Part shown: positions 1 through 9,234 of the stretch, in pieces
How the letters are laid out: each line of letters starts with the position of its first letter
How positions within the stretch are numbered: the first letter of the stretch is position 1
Origin: Candidatus Omnitrophota bacterium
GTDB lineage: Bacteria > Omnitrophota > Gorgyraeia > Gorgyraeales > Gorgyraeaceae
DNA: 64,000 nt
Direction: 5' to 3'
NCBI GenBank assembly: GCA_003485765.1
Contig: DNHS01000035.1
Span: forward strand, 94,196-158,195
Program-made: the position numbers and the translations under genes
The notes under the pieces: generated by a model
What the model was told of the DNA's origin: nothing
The model's input: only the letters and a program-made list of their open reading frames with translations
Databases searched by the model: none

Positions 1-186
1 GGAATGGAAAGCATGGGGCTTGTAATAGCTATGCTCGCAGGGAAAAAGGTTGTAAGTTATTTACCAAAGAGCGCAGTAAAAAAATGTTCATTACCGCATA
101 AAGGACTAATTTACATAAATGACTTTAATTTGTTGAAAGGTATAAAAATATGGGAAAGCTTGCGATTAATGGCGGAAAACCAGTAA
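1..186 (+). CDS. 3' end of a gene cut by the window edge, possibly a glycosyltransferase
   Basis: The frame is open from the first base to a TAA at 184-186, so this is the last 61 codons of a longer protein. A segment rich in small hydrophobic residues with G-K-K-V-V-S-Y-L-P resembles the C-terminal half of GT-B glycosyltransferases, where a conserved patch is followed by a 'GKPVV' strand. That similarity is weak and the family is not established. It overlaps the following aminotransferase by 37 bp, which suggests tight translational coupling. Confidence 0.5.
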   Translation, partial: GMESMGLVIAMLAGKKVVSYLPKSAVKKCSLPHKGLIYINDFNLLKGIKIWESLRLMAENQ

Positions 187-1439
187 GAACAAGACCTTTT
201 CCTAGATATAACACTATCGGGAAAGAAGAGAAAAAGGCTGTTAATAGGGTGCTTAGTTCCGGCATTTTATCTCGTTTTTTAGGTTGCTGGGACAAGGATT
301 TTTATGGTGGCAAAGAGATTCAGGCGCTTGAATATGAGTGGGCAAAATATTTTAGAGTAAAGCATGCGATTGCGGTTAATTCCTGTACCTCTGGTTTATA
401 TTGCGCTGTCGGCGCGGTCGGGGTTGAGCCGGGACAAGAAATAATAGTGTCGCCTTATACAATGAGCGCTTCTGCTACAGCCGCATTAATATTCAATGCA
501 GTGCCAGTATTTGCGGATATAGAAGAGGACTATTTTTGCATAGATCCAGAGTCTATTGAGAAGAAGATTACATCGCGTACAAAAGCTATAATAATAGTTG
601 ATATCTTTGGCCTGCCATATAACGCAGATGCGATAAACAAGATTGCAAAAAAGCGCGGTATTTTTGTTATTGAAGATGCTGCTCAAGCGCCGGGCGCTTT
701 ATATAAAAATAGGTTTGCCGGAACATTGGGTGACATTGGGGTTTATTCATTAAATTATCACAAACACATACATTGCGGAGAGGGCGGTATTGTAGTTGCA
801 AATAATGATAGATTGGCTGAGAGAGTGAGGCTGATACGAAATCACGCAGAATCTGTGGTTGAAGATAAAAAAGTTACAGATTTAGCTAATATGATTGGAT
901 TTAATTTCCGCATGACTGAAATTGAAGCAGCTATAGCTCGTTCACAGTTACGTAAATTAAAAAAGTTACTAAGAGAACGACAAGAAAATTGTGATTATTT
1001 TGCCAGGCATATAAGCGATATACCAGCGCTAAAAGTTCCTAAAGTACGGCCTGGTTGTACCCACGCTTATTACGCGTATCCTATAAAGTTTAACGAAAAT
1101 ATTGCTGGCATTTCAAGAAAACGATTTGTAGAAGCGGTGAGCGCAGAATTAGTTCCAGTAAAATCAGGACTGGTTATGAACCTCGGCTATGCTAAACCGC
1201 TATATCTACAGCCTATGTATCAAAAAAAGATAGCTTATGGTTCATCAGGCTGCCCATTTAAAAAACCCTGGTATGATGGAAATATAAATTACAGAAAGGG
1301 AATTTGCCCTGTTACTGAGCGTATGTATGAAAAAGAACTTTTTAGTCATGAACTGATAAAACCTTCTATGGCCAAGAAAGATTTAGATGATGTAATAAAG
1401 GCTTTTCATAAGGCTTGGCAACATAGGGATGAATTATAA
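150..1439 (+). CDS. DegT/DnrJ/EryC1/StrS-family PLP-dependent sugar aminotransferase
   Basis: A 429-residue fold-type I aminotransferase of the family that transfers an amino group to keto-sugar nucleotides. The start M-G-K-L-A-I-N-G-G-K-P-V-R is typical of the family. Visible landmarks are the PLP-binding E-D-A-A-Q near residues 175-179 (Asp176) and the Schiff-base lysine in Y-H-K-H-I-H-C-G-E-G-G (Lys205). Length is slightly above the usual 370-400 residues because of an insertion near residues 370-395. The sugar substrate cannot be read from the sequence. No amino-sugar dehydratase lies beside it in the window, so its partner may be upstream. It overlaps the end of the preceding gene. Confidence 0.9.
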   Translation: MGKLAINGGKPVRTRPFPRYNTIGKEEKKAVNRVLSSGILSRFLGCWDKDFYGGKEIQALEYEWAKYFRVKHAIAVNSCTSGLYCAVGAVGVEPGQEIIVSPYTMSASATAALIFNAVPVFADIEEDYFCIDPESIEKKITSRTKAIIIVDIFGLPYNADAINKIAKKRGIFVIEDAAQAPGALYKNRFAGTLGDIGVYSLNYHKHIHCGEGGIVVANNDRLAERVRLIRNHAESVVEDKKVTDLANMIGFNFRMTEIEAAIARSQLRKLKKLLRERQENCDYFARHISDIPALKVPKVRPGCTHAYYAYPIKFNENIAGISRKRFVEAVSAELVPVKSGLVMNLGYAKPLYLQPMYQKKIAYGSSGCPFKKPWYDGNINYRKGICPVTERMYEKELFSHELIKPSMAKKDLDDVIKAFHKAWQHRDEL

Positions 1440-1450
1440 GTTTAATTAAA

Positions 1451-1597
1451 ATGGCTACTTTACGTTTAATAAAGACAGAGTGTTTAATTATCATTCCTTT
1501 TTTAGAAAAATATCTAACAAAAAGGTATATTAGTTGGTTAGACGTTCCCATGATTAGCAAGTTTAGCTACCAAAGGAGAAAAACACGCAATGCTTGA
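1451..1597 (+). pseudogene. 5' remnant of a GNAT-type N-acetyltransferase
   Basis: ATG at 1451, 11 bp after the aminotransferase stop, opens a 48-codon frame ending in TGA at 1595-1597. The translation carries L-R-L-I-K-T-E-C-L-I-I, then L-E-K-Y-L-T-K-R-Y-I-S-W-L-D-V-P and Q-R-R-K-T-R. That is the layout of the first 45 residues of RimJ/FlmH-like acetyltransferases (TERL..PF..KYLTERYISWLNDPEV..YSEQRHKTH). The acetyl-CoA-binding part is missing, and the next gene starts inside its last codons. It is probably a truncated sugar N-acetyltransferase that once followed the aminotransferase. A short leader peptide is less likely. Confidence 0.6.
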
Positions 1598-3200
1598 AGA
1601 ATTTGACAGTTTTATTAATATAAATAAGGATTTTTGGAGTAAGTTTAATGAAATAGACACAAACAAACTTATCCTGGTGGAAACAGCAGGACACCCTACA
1701 ATCAACCATGCCAATGCAGTTACTGCAAAAATGATAGCTAGGGCAAAAGGGTTTCGCATTGCTTGGATAAAGTATAATGCTACTGATGAAAAACTTATGC
1801 AAAGTTATTCTGAAAATTCTATTTTTTTAAGTTTTAAAAAACACACTTTATTTTTTAAGATTCGATTAAAGCTTATTGCTATCCATTATTATTTAATGCA
1901 TGTACTTGTGAGAAATCGCCTTTTATCTTTTGAATACAAAGGGATTCGTTATGGAGATTTTATATATGATGGGTATTTAGCGCAATATTCAATGGCTACA
2001 TTGCACCGCTTTGACGCGCGTATTGCAAAGATATTTTATAGTGCCATGCTTTACGATGAGGAAGCGCGGGAGATTTTAAAAAGAAACAGTGCTATTAAAG
2101 CTGTGCTGGTAACGCATTATATGGGTATTGGTACCGGCTGTTTATCTCGTGTATGCTTACAGCAGAATATACCTGTTTACTTGAAGGTTGGAGGGTGTGA
2201 TATTTTTGGGTTTTCAGTATTTAATAGGCTAAGTGAAGTGTATAATTATCCATTAAAACCTACGAAAGATGAAATAGATTTTGCAGTGTCTAATTACAAA
2301 AATGAGATAGAAAAGGATTTTAAAAATTTTATTGAAGAGGTTAGTAATAAATCTAAAGGGGGATTTAATATTGCTTATGACAATAATATTCACAGTGACG
2401 TTACCCGAGAGCAGTTTTTAAAACATATGGCGCTTGAGGATAAGCCAATAATTTTTATTATGCTGCATGCGTTTAATGATTTTCCTCGTTCGCACTTTGA
2501 ATCGATGCTTTTTAATGATTTTTATGATTGGTTTATCCAGACGCTTAAGTTTGTATCTAAAGTTAAATCAAGGAACTGGATATTTAAAGAGCATCCAACC
2601 AACAGATTTTATCCAACGAAAGACTTGGACCTGAATAAGATAATGAGGCATTTGCCAGAACATGTTAGGTTTGTTTCACAGGATCATGTAATAAAATCTT
2701 CGGTGGTCTTAAATGTGGCAGATGCTATTGTTACGTGCTTGGGAACAGCTGGCGTAGAGATGCCAGCTTTGCAAGGCATACCTTCTATTATAGCATCAGA
2801 TACCTTTTATGATGGGTTGGGTTTTACAATAAAACCTAGCACGAAGAAAGAATATTTTGAAATCTTAGCTAATATGGATCTAAAGCCGCTTTCTGCAGAG
2901 CAGCAGCTTAGAGCAAAATGCTGTTATTTATATTTATATAAATACTGCATGATGCCTTTTGCAGCTGGGCCCCCTATCACAGTCGAAGAAATATCGATAA
3001 TTTCCAAGCAGCTTATGGATTCATATAATGGAAGGGTTAGTAAAGCCTATAAAGAAAAAAGCGATTTAATATACAGTCAGTTTTATGAATATGCTGGAGA
3101 AATTAAAAAAGAAGGTTTTAAAAGGTTGGTCAGGCTACCTTTCGATTTAATGGAAATGTCTGACTATTATATGAAACTATTCGTAGAACTAAAGGACTAA
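1590..3200 (+). CDS. capsule-type polysaccharide biosynthesis protein / GT-B glycosyltransferase
   Basis: A 536-residue soluble protein. The C-terminal half has W-I-F-K-E-H-P near residues 330-336 and T-C-L-G-T-A-G-V-E-M-P-A-L-Q-G-I-P near residues 381-398. Both are landmarks of the capsule polysaccharide synthesis/Kdo-transferase-like GT-B group (KEHP loop, then a donor-site helix). The N-terminal half is poorly conserved and not recognised. A Shine-Dalgarno stretch AAAGGAG lies about 10 bases before ATG 1590, supporting this start. Five bases separate it from rfbF. It probably adds a sugar on the cytoplasmic side; donor and acceptor are unknown. Confidence 0.65.
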   Translation: MLEEFDSFININKDFWSKFNEIDTNKLILVETAGHPTINHANAVTAKMIARAKGFRIAWIKYNATDEKLMQSYSENSIFLSFKKHTLFFKIRLKLIAIHYYLMHVLVRNRLLSFEYKGIRYGDFIYDGYLAQYSMATLHRFDARIAKIFYSAMLYDEEAREILKRNSAIKAVLVTHYMGIGTGCLSRVCLQQNIPVYLKVGGCDIFGFSVFNRLSEVYNYPLKPTKDEIDFAVSNYKNEIEKDFKNFIEEVSNKSKGGFNIAYDNNIHSDVTREQFLKHMALEDKPIIFIMLHAFNDFPRSHFESMLFNDFYDWFIQTLKFVSKVKSRNWIFKEHPTNRFYPTKDLDLNKIMRHLPEHVRFVSQDHVIKSSVVLNVADAIVTCLGTAGVEMPALQGIPSIIASDTFYDGLGFTIKPSTKKEYFEILANMDLKPLSAEQQLRAKCCYLYLYKYCMMPFAAGPPITVEEISIISKQLMDSYNGRVSKAYKEKSDLIYSQFYEYAGEIKKEGFKRLVRLPFDLMEMSDYYMKLFVELKD

Positions 3201-3204
3201 AAAT

Positions 3205-3981
3205 ATGAAAACTATAATTTTATGCGGCGGTTTGGGTACGCGACTCAGGGAAGAAACGGAATTTCGGCCTAAACCAATGGTTAACATTGGATCTAGGCCA
3301 ATGCTCTGGCATATTATGAAGATATTTGCGTATTATGGCTATAAGGATTTTATTCTCTGTCTGGGTTATAAAGGTGAGATGATAAAGGAATACTTCTATC
3401 ATTATGAAATGATGAATAATGATATTACGGTAGAATTAGGAAATATGAACAAGATTATTATACACCAATCACATGATGAAACTGGGTGGAAGATTACTTT
3501 GGCTGATACTGGGGACAAGGCTTTAAAAGGCGCCAGGTTAAAACGCATAGAAAAGTATATTGATGAAGATATTTTTATGGTCGCATATGGAGATAGCGTG
3601 GCGGACATAGATATAAACAGCCTTTTAAAATTTCATAAAAAACACAGGAAGCTGGTTACTGTTACAGGCGTGAATCCGGCATCGCGTTTCGGAGAGTTGA
3701 AAATCAAAGATGATTACGTAGAGAGTTTTGTTGAAAAACCTGCTGTAGGCGATAATTTTATTAACGGAGGATTTTTTGTTTTTAATAAGAAAATATTCAA
3801 ATATCTTACATCCGACGATAACTGTGATCTGGAAATAGGGGTATTGGAAAAAATTGCTAAAGAAGGTCAGCTTATGGTTTATAAACATAAAGGATTTTGG
3901 TCATGCATGGATACTATTAGAGATGTGGAGTATTTAAATAAGTTATGGAACGAAAGTCTGCCCAAATGGAAGATATGGTAG
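3205..3981 (+). CDS. rfbF: glucose-1-phosphate cytidylyltransferase
   Basis: A 258-residue nucleotidyltransferase making CDP-glucose from CTP and glucose 1-phosphate, the first step of CDP-6-deoxysugar synthesis. The N-terminal signature L-C-G-G-L-G-T-R-L-R, then R-P-K-P-M-V-N-I-G and the metal-site G-D-S-V-A-D-I-D, match RfbF more closely than RmlA. Length matches the family (about 257). An AAGGA motif precedes the ATG. rfbG follows after 21 bp, so the pair supplies CDP-4-keto-6-deoxyglucose. Confidence 0.95.
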   Translation: MKTIILCGGLGTRLREETEFRPKPMVNIGSRPMLWHIMKIFAYYGYKDFILCLGYKGEMIKEYFYHYEMMNNDITVELGNMNKIIIHQSHDETGWKITLADTGDKALKGARLKRIEKYIDEDIFMVAYGDSVADIDINSLLKFHKKHRKLVTVTGVNPASRFGELKIKDDYVESFVEKPAVGDNFINGGFFVFNKKIFKYLTSDDNCDLEIGVLEKIAKEGQLMVYKHKGFWSCMDTIRDVEYLNKLWNESLPKWKIW

Positions 3982-4002
3982 CAAAAAAGCCTTAGTTTAA
4001 AC

Positions 4003-5091
4003 ATGAAAAATAACATATTTAAAGGTAAAAAAATATTAATCACAGGCCACACAGGATTCAAAGGCACATGGCTATCTTTATGGCTAAATAAACTTGGGGC
4101 TGATGTAGTCGGCTATGCGTTAAAACCGCCTACCAAACCAAATCTTTTTGAAATTTGTAGTATAAAAGACAGAATAATTTCAGTTACAAGCGATGTTAGA
4201 GATTTTAATAAACTTCAAACAGTTTTTAGAGAACATAAGCCAGAGGTAGTATTTCACATGGCCGCCCAATCGCTTGTTAAATATTCTTATGCAAAGCCGA
4301 TAGAAACCTTTGAAACGAATATCATGGGCACAGCTAATGTGCTTGAGGCTTGTCGTCATGTCCCTTCAGTTAGAGCTATTGTAAACGTCACCAGCGATAA
4401 ATGTTACGAGAATCTTGAATTAAAGAGAGGCTATAAAGAAAGCGATAGAATGGGGGGCAATGACCCATATAGTTCCAGCAAAGGTTGCGCGGAACTAATA
4501 AGCGCAGCTTATACAAAGGCGTTTTTTAGCGTTAAAGATAAAAAACAAAGGATATTTTTAGCATCTGTAAGGGCCGGAAATGTTATAGGTGGAGGCGATT
4601 GGGCTAGTGATAGGTTAATACCAGATTGTATCAGGGCATTTGAAAAAAACAAGCCTGTTATTATAAGAAATCCTTTTGCTGTTCGGCCATGGCAACATGT
4701 CTTAGACCCACTTTTCGGTTATCTTTTATTGGCTAGGAATCTCTACGAGGATAGGCCAGAGTTTATTGGTGGTTGGAATTTTGGCCCAGACAATAAAAAT
4801 AGTAAACCTGTGGAATGGGTTGTAAGTTCTTTAGTTAAAAAATGGGGAAGAACTGCTTTTTGGGAGATTGAAAAGAAGAAAACTTTTAATGAATCACATT
4901 GTTTAATGTTAAATTCCAGTAAAGCTAGGGCTAGGCTTGGCTGGCAGCCGCAGTGGAATTTGGAAACGGCATTAACAAAAACAATAGATTGGTATAAGGC
5001 GTATTATAATAATCAAAACATGGAGCAGTTTACAATGGATCAGATATTAGAATACGAAATGGAAGCTTATGGAAGGAATGTCAAGAAATGA
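4003..5091 (+). CDS. rfbG: CDP-glucose 4,6-dehydratase
   Basis: A 362-residue extended short-chain dehydrogenase that converts CDP-glucose to CDP-4-keto-6-deoxyglucose. The Rossmann motif is T-G-H-T-G-F-K-G-T-W-L (residues 14-24), the form characteristic of RfbG. T-S-D-K at 130-133 and Y-S-S-S-K (Tyr156, Lys160) supply the catalytic residues. R-P-W-Q-H-V-L-D-P is also typical of the family. It lies between rfbF and a C-methyltransferase, overlapping the latter by 4 bp (ATGA), consistent with one CDP-sugar cassette. Confidence 0.95.
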   Translation: MKNNIFKGKKILITGHTGFKGTWLSLWLNKLGADVVGYALKPPTKPNLFEICSIKDRIISVTSDVRDFNKLQTVFREHKPEVVFHMAAQSLVKYSYAKPIETFETNIMGTANVLEACRHVPSVRAIVNVTSDKCYENLELKRGYKESDRMGGNDPYSSSKGCAELISAAYTKAFFSVKDKKQRIFLASVRAGNVIGGGDWASDRLIPDCIRAFEKNKPVIIRNPFAVRPWQHVLDPLFGYLLLARNLYEDRPEFIGGWNFGPDNKNSKPVEWVVSSLVKKWGRTAFWEIEKKKTFNESHCLMLNSSKARARLGWQPQWNLETALTKTIDWYKAYYNNQNMEQFTMDQILEYEMEAYGRNVKK

Positions 5092-6311
5092 AATGCAGGT
5101 TTTGCAATAAACAGATTAATCAGCTTTTTTTATCTTTAGGGTCTTCTCCATTAGCTAATTCTTATCTAACAAAAGAACAATTGCATAAAATGGAGCCTTT
5201 TTATCCATTAGAAGTATATATTTGTGGTAATTGCTTACTTGTCCAGCTCCAAGAATTTGAAAGCCCAGAAAATATTTTTGGCAATTATAGTTATATGTCT
5301 TCATATAGTAATACCTGGTTGAAACATGCAAAAGAGTATGTAGATAAAGCTATAGATTGTTTTGGGATTAATCGTCATTCCTTTGTTATTGAAATTGCAA
5401 GCAATGATGGATATCTGTTGCAATATTTTGTGCAAAGAGGTGTTCCAGTATTGGGTATTGAACCTGCCAGTAATGTTGCTGAGATAGCCAGAAAGAAAGG
5501 GGTGCCGACTGAATCTGTTTTTTTTGGAGTTGAAATAGCAAAACAACTTGCATCCAAGGGAAAATTTGCAGATCTTTTATTAGGAAATAATGTATTAGCT
5601 CATGTGCCTGATCTTAATAATTTTGTTAAAGGTTTAAAGATTATCCTTAAACCAGATGGGATAATTACTATGGAATTTCCTCATCTTATGAATCTAATTA
5701 ATAATGTTCAATTTGATACTATCTATCATGAGCATTTCTCTTACTTTTCCTTTTTTACAGTCGAGAAGGTTTTTCTAGATCATGGCCTTGTTATTTTTGA
5801 TGTAGAAGAATTGACTACTCATGGAGGTTCGCTAAGGATATATGCAAGGCACAAAGAAAATAAAATACCAGCAGTTTCGGATAGGGTTCGCAAGTTAAGA
5901 CAGCAGGAAAAAAAGATGGGCTGCTGTAGTATTAATTATTATAACTGTTTTAATGATAAGGTTAAAGAAGCAAAACGAGAAATTTTAAAATTTCTCGTTA
6001 AGGCAAAAGATAATAAAAAGGTTATAGTTGCTTATGGAGCGCCTGCTAAGGGAAATACGCTTATTAATTATTGCGGGATAAAAACTGATTTAATTGATTA
6101 TACGGTAGATAAAAATCCCCATAAGCAGGGTTTATTCTTACCAGGTAGCCATATTCCCATAGAACATCCGGATAAGATAAAACAGACAAAGCCGGATTAT
6201 ATATTTATTCTACCGTGGAATATTAAGGACGAAATCATAGAACAGCTTTCTTTTGTGAAGGATTGGGGAGCTGAATTCATTATCCCGATTCCAGAAATAC
6301 AGGTAATTTAA
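5088..6311 (+). CDS. sugar C-methyltransferase, zinc-binding (NovU/TylCIII-like layout)
   Basis: A 407-residue class I methyltransferase with the three-part layout of nucleotide-sugar C-methyltransferases. First comes a zinc domain with C3/C6 and C46/C49. Next is the SAM-binding motif V-I-E-I-A-S-N-D-G-Y-L-L near residues 100-111. Last is a C-terminal domain with A-Y-G-A-P-A-K-G-N-T. Characterised members add a branching methyl group to dTDP-4-keto sugars. Sitting between rfbG and a 3,5-epimerase, it is inferred to act on a CDP-4-keto-6-deoxy sugar. It overlaps rfbG by 4 bp and shares one base with the next gene (TAATG). Confidence 0.85.
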   Translation: MKCRFCNKQINQLFLSLGSSPLANSYLTKEQLHKMEPFYPLEVYICGNCLLVQLQEFESPENIFGNYSYMSSYSNTWLKHAKEYVDKAIDCFGINRHSFVIEIASNDGYLLQYFVQRGVPVLGIEPASNVAEIARKKGVPTESVFFGVEIAKQLASKGKFADLLLGNNVLAHVPDLNNFVKGLKIILKPDGIITMEFPHLMNLINNVQFDTIYHEHFSYFSFFTVEKVFLDHGLVIFDVEELTTHGGSLRIYARHKENKIPAVSDRVRKLRQQEKKMGCCSINYYNCFNDKVKEAKREILKFLVKAKDNKKVIVAYGAPAKGNTLINYCGIKTDLIDYTVDKNPHKQGLFLPGSHIPIEHPDKIKQTKPDYIFILPWNIKDEIIEQLSFVKDWGAEFIIPIPEIQVI

Positions 6312-6847
6312 TGATATTTAAAGAGACAAAGCTGAAAGGGACTTATGTTATTAAATTGGATCCAATAAAGGATAGTCGCGGATTTTTTGCGCGTAGTTTC
6401 TGCCGGAAAGAGTTTGAAAAAAAAGGATTGAATTTTAATATTGTTCAGTCTAGCATATCATACAATAAAAAAAGAGGAACGATTCGCGGAATGCACTTTC
6501 AAACATCTCATTACAAAGAAGCAAAGCTTGTGATGTGCATAAGAGGCGCGCTTTACGATGTTATTATTGATTTACGAAGAAGTTCCCCTACATACGGAAA
6601 ATGGCTTTCCGTTAAACTGACAGAAGCTAATTATAAAGCGCTTTACATACCAAAAGGATTTGCCCATGGATTTCAAACGTTAAAGAATAATACGGTAGTT
6701 TTGTATCAGATATCAGAATTTTATTATCCAGAATCGTCCAGAGGTATTCGATGGAACGATCCTGTGTTTAGGATTAAATGGCCAATGGATAAGTTTATTT
6801 TATCGGATAAAGATAAAGGCTATAAAGATTTTATATTAGCTTTTTAG
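6311..6847 (+). CDS. rfbC: RmlC-like nucleotide-4-keto-sugar 3,5-epimerase
   Basis: A 178-residue cupin epimerase. D-S-R-G-F-F-A-R-S-F near residues 21-30, the catalytic-base motif R-G-M-H-F-Q (His62), I-P-K-G-F-A-H-G-F near 113-121, and a later L-Y-Q tyrosine are all present. In dTDP-rhamnose synthesis this family epimerises C3 and C5. Here neighbouring rfbF/rfbG point to a CDP-linked substrate, and the adjacent C-methyltransferase suggests a branched product. The symbol follows the family only; strict substrate identity is not shown. Confidence 0.85.
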   Translation: MIFKETKLKGTYVIKLDPIKDSRGFFARSFCRKEFEKKGLNFNIVQSSISYNKKRGTIRGMHFQTSHYKEAKLVMCIRGALYDVIIDLRRSSPTYGKWLSVKLTEANYKALYIPKGFAHGFQTLKNNTVVLYQISEFYYPESSRGIRWNDPVFRIKWPMDKFILSDKDKGYKDFILAF

Positions 6848-6860
6848 CTAGGGTGTTAAT

Positions 6861-8354
6861 ATGGCAAAGTTAAAAATATTATTATTATTTCCAAATACCG
6901 GTAATGAAGGGGTTATGCCGCTTGCTATAGGTATTTTATCATCAATTGCAAAGCTGATAAGGTACGAGGTTAAATATTTCGAGGCATCATTTTACAAAAA
7001 GCGCGTTTCTGCTGGTGAAGAACGTGAACGTACAGGTGAATTTAAATTTATTAACAGAGAAAAAGTTTTTGAGTTACTTCCTTATAAACGATTACAGGAT
7101 GATTTTAATAAAACACTTATCAACTATAAACCCGATATCCTTGCTGTCACTGCTAATTCGCTTGAGTATGAACTTTTTTGTGAACTCATTGAAGGAGCTA
7201 GGCTTATAAAACCCAAACCATTTATCATCGTAGGAGGGGTTCATGCAACAATTGTTCCAGATGATGTTATTAAGAACCCATATGTTGATGTTTTATGTAT
7301 AGGTGAAGGTGAAAAAGCTTGGAAGGAATTTCTAATTAAGTTTAAAACTGGCCAAGATAGTTCAACCATTAAAAATCTTTGGGTAAAAAACCATTACGGT
7401 ATCAAGAAAAATCCACCAAGGCCACTTTTAAGTGAGAAAGAATTATGGGGAACGCCCATGGATCTTAGTTATTTTGATGAGAGACACTTCATGAAACCTT
7501 ATGATGGGAAAATGTATCGTCGAGGCCAGGTCGAGTTGTCTCGAGGTTGTCCTTATAACTGTAGCTATTGTGTCAACTCTACTTTTAAGGATATCTATAA
7601 GGGCCTCGGGAAATTCTTTCGGGTCCGTCCGTTTGATAATTTACAAAAAGGGGTTAAAAGGATTATTCAGCTTGGCTGTAATATGTTACAGCTTCAAGAC
7701 GAGTGTTTTTTTAATATCCCCTATCATATTCTGGAGAAGTTTTGTAAGTGGTACTGTAAAGAAATCAAACTACCGTTATTGCTTCAAACTCGGCCTGAAT
7801 CTGTAACAGAGGAGAAGGTTAAACTTGTGGCAGACATGGGTGTTCCCATTCAAATATCGTGTGGTATAGAATCAGGGAGTGAAAGGATTTTACGAGATAT
7901 CTGTAATCGCCATACTACATTGGGGCAGATAAAAAATGCATTCAAAATTATAAAAAAGTATAAGTTGCGTTCCAATGCTTATACAATGATTGGTTTTCCC
8001 ACAGAGACACGCGAAGAAGTATTTAAGACTATATTTTTGATCAGAGAAATTAACCCAGATGTATCTATAATGTCTGTTTTCTTTCCGTTTGAGGGCGTTC
8101 CACTTAGAAAGATTTGTATTGAGAATGGATACATTTTCAGCAATGAAAAAGCCAGAACATATACAGATGCGTCTATTTTAAAGAAGCAACCGATGAGCGG
8201 GGAAGAAATTGAAAATTTACGTCGCACATATAGACTATATACTACGCTACCTGAAGAGTATTTTTCAAAGATTGAACTTTGTGAAAAGGATTATAAACAG
8301 CATAAAGTCTTGTTTGATGAACTTGTTGCACTATCTTGGAGGTTGCGACAATAA
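6861..8354 (+). CDS. B12-binding-domain radical SAM protein
   Basis: A 497-residue protein with an N-terminal cobalamin-binding-type Rossmann domain (about residues 1-170, including I-V-G-G-V-H-A-T and G-E-G-E) followed by a radical SAM TIM barrel. The [4Fe-4S] ligands are C230, C234 and C237 in R-G-C-P-Y-N-C-S-Y-C. I-E-S-G-S-E-R near residue 340 and I-G-F-P-T-E-T near 377 are usual for the class. The family includes methylases and other difficult-chemistry enzymes. Its place between the 3,5-epimerase and a sugar ketoreductase suggests a sugar or lipid substrate, but the reaction is unknown. Confidence 0.85.
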   Translation: MAKLKILLLFPNTGNEGVMPLAIGILSSIAKLIRYEVKYFEASFYKKRVSAGEERERTGEFKFINREKVFELLPYKRLQDDFNKTLINYKPDILAVTANSLEYELFCELIEGARLIKPKPFIIVGGVHATIVPDDVIKNPYVDVLCIGEGEKAWKEFLIKFKTGQDSSTIKNLWVKNHYGIKKNPPRPLLSEKELWGTPMDLSYFDERHFMKPYDGKMYRRGQVELSRGCPYNCSYCVNSTFKDIYKGLGKFFRVRPFDNLQKGVKRIIQLGCNMLQLQDECFFNIPYHILEKFCKWYCKEIKLPLLLQTRPESVTEEKVKLVADMGVPIQISCGIESGSERILRDICNRHTTLGQIKNAFKIIKKYKLRSNAYTMIGFPTETREEVFKTIFLIREINPDVSIMSVFFPFEGVPLRKICIENGYIFSNEKARTYTDASILKKQPMSGEEIENLRRTYRLYTTLPEEYFSKIELCEKDYKQHKVLFDELVALSWRLRQ

Positions 8355-8400
8355 AGACATGCTTTAAATAGTCTAAGAAAATTAGTGTCGCAGAAATAGA

Positions 8401-9234
8401 ATGAAAATCACAATATTGGGAGCATCCGGATTTATTGGATCTCATTTAGTATCTTATCTTCGGGAGAAACAGATAGATTATTGGGCTCCTAAGAGAAATG
8501 ACGCTACTATATATAAGCGTAATCTAAACCATGTCATTTATTGTATTGGGCTTACAGCCGACTTTAGAACAAGGCCTTTTGAAACAATTGATGCGCACGT
8601 ATGCCTTCTTTCTAAAATCTTAAAACAATGTAAATTTGATTCTTTTTTATATCTATCCTCTACGCGCATATATGGAACAGGAGAAGGCATTGCGCGAGAA
8701 GAAAATGTTATTAAAATTCAGCCGCTAGATTTTAATGATTTGTATAATATATCTAAAGCAATGGGAGAATCAATCTGTTTTGCTGCGGGAAAGGCTAATG
8801 TGAGGACGGTGAGATTATCGAATGTCTATGGCTGCGACTTTGAATCCGAAAACTTTATATCTTCACTAATCAGAGATGCCTTAAGAAATAAAAAGATACG
8901 TTTGCATACATCATTGGATTCCAGTAAGGATTATATCAATATAAAAGATGTAGTAGCTATTCTGCCTGAAATCGCTGTGCATGGAAGTCATAAGATATAT
9001 AACGTTGCAAGTGGGGAAAATATAACAAATAGTAAAATCATTAATATATTAAAGCGATTAACAAACTGTACCATAGAAATAGATAAGAATGCCAAAAGAA
9101 TACTGTATCCCAATATTTCTGTTAGTCGGGTAAAGGAAGAGTTTGCATTTATTCCTAGCAGGATTATAGAAGATTTGAATGAGCTTGTAAGCAGGTATTA
9201 TGATTTTATGGAGAGGAAAAATGATAAAGGTTGA
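8401..9234 (+). CDS. NAD(P)-dependent epimerase/dehydratase (probable sugar 4-ketoreductase)
   Basis: A 277-residue extended SDR. The nucleotide-binding motif G-A-S-G-F-I-G-S-H is at residues 7-15, S-S-T-R-I-Y-G supplies the catalytic Ser/Thr region, and Y-N-I-S-K has Tyr115 and Lys119. It is short for the family, with a reduced C-terminal substrate domain, as in 4-ketoreductases. Placed after the CDP-sugar genes, it is a good candidate for the last reduction of that pathway; this is inference from context. It overlaps the following gene by 14 bp. Confidence 0.8.
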   Translation: MKITILGASGFIGSHLVSYLREKQIDYWAPKRNDATIYKRNLNHVIYCIGLTADFRTRPFETIDAHVCLLSKILKQCKFDSFLYLSSTRIYGTGEGIAREENVIKIQPLDFNDLYNISKAMGESICFAAGKANVRTVRLSNVYGCDFESENFISSLIRDALRNKKIRLHTSLDSSKDYINIKDVVAILPEIAVHGSHKIYNVASGENITNSKIINILKRLTNCTIEIDKNAKRILYPNISVSRVKEEFAFIPSRIIEDLNELVSRYYDFMERKNDKG

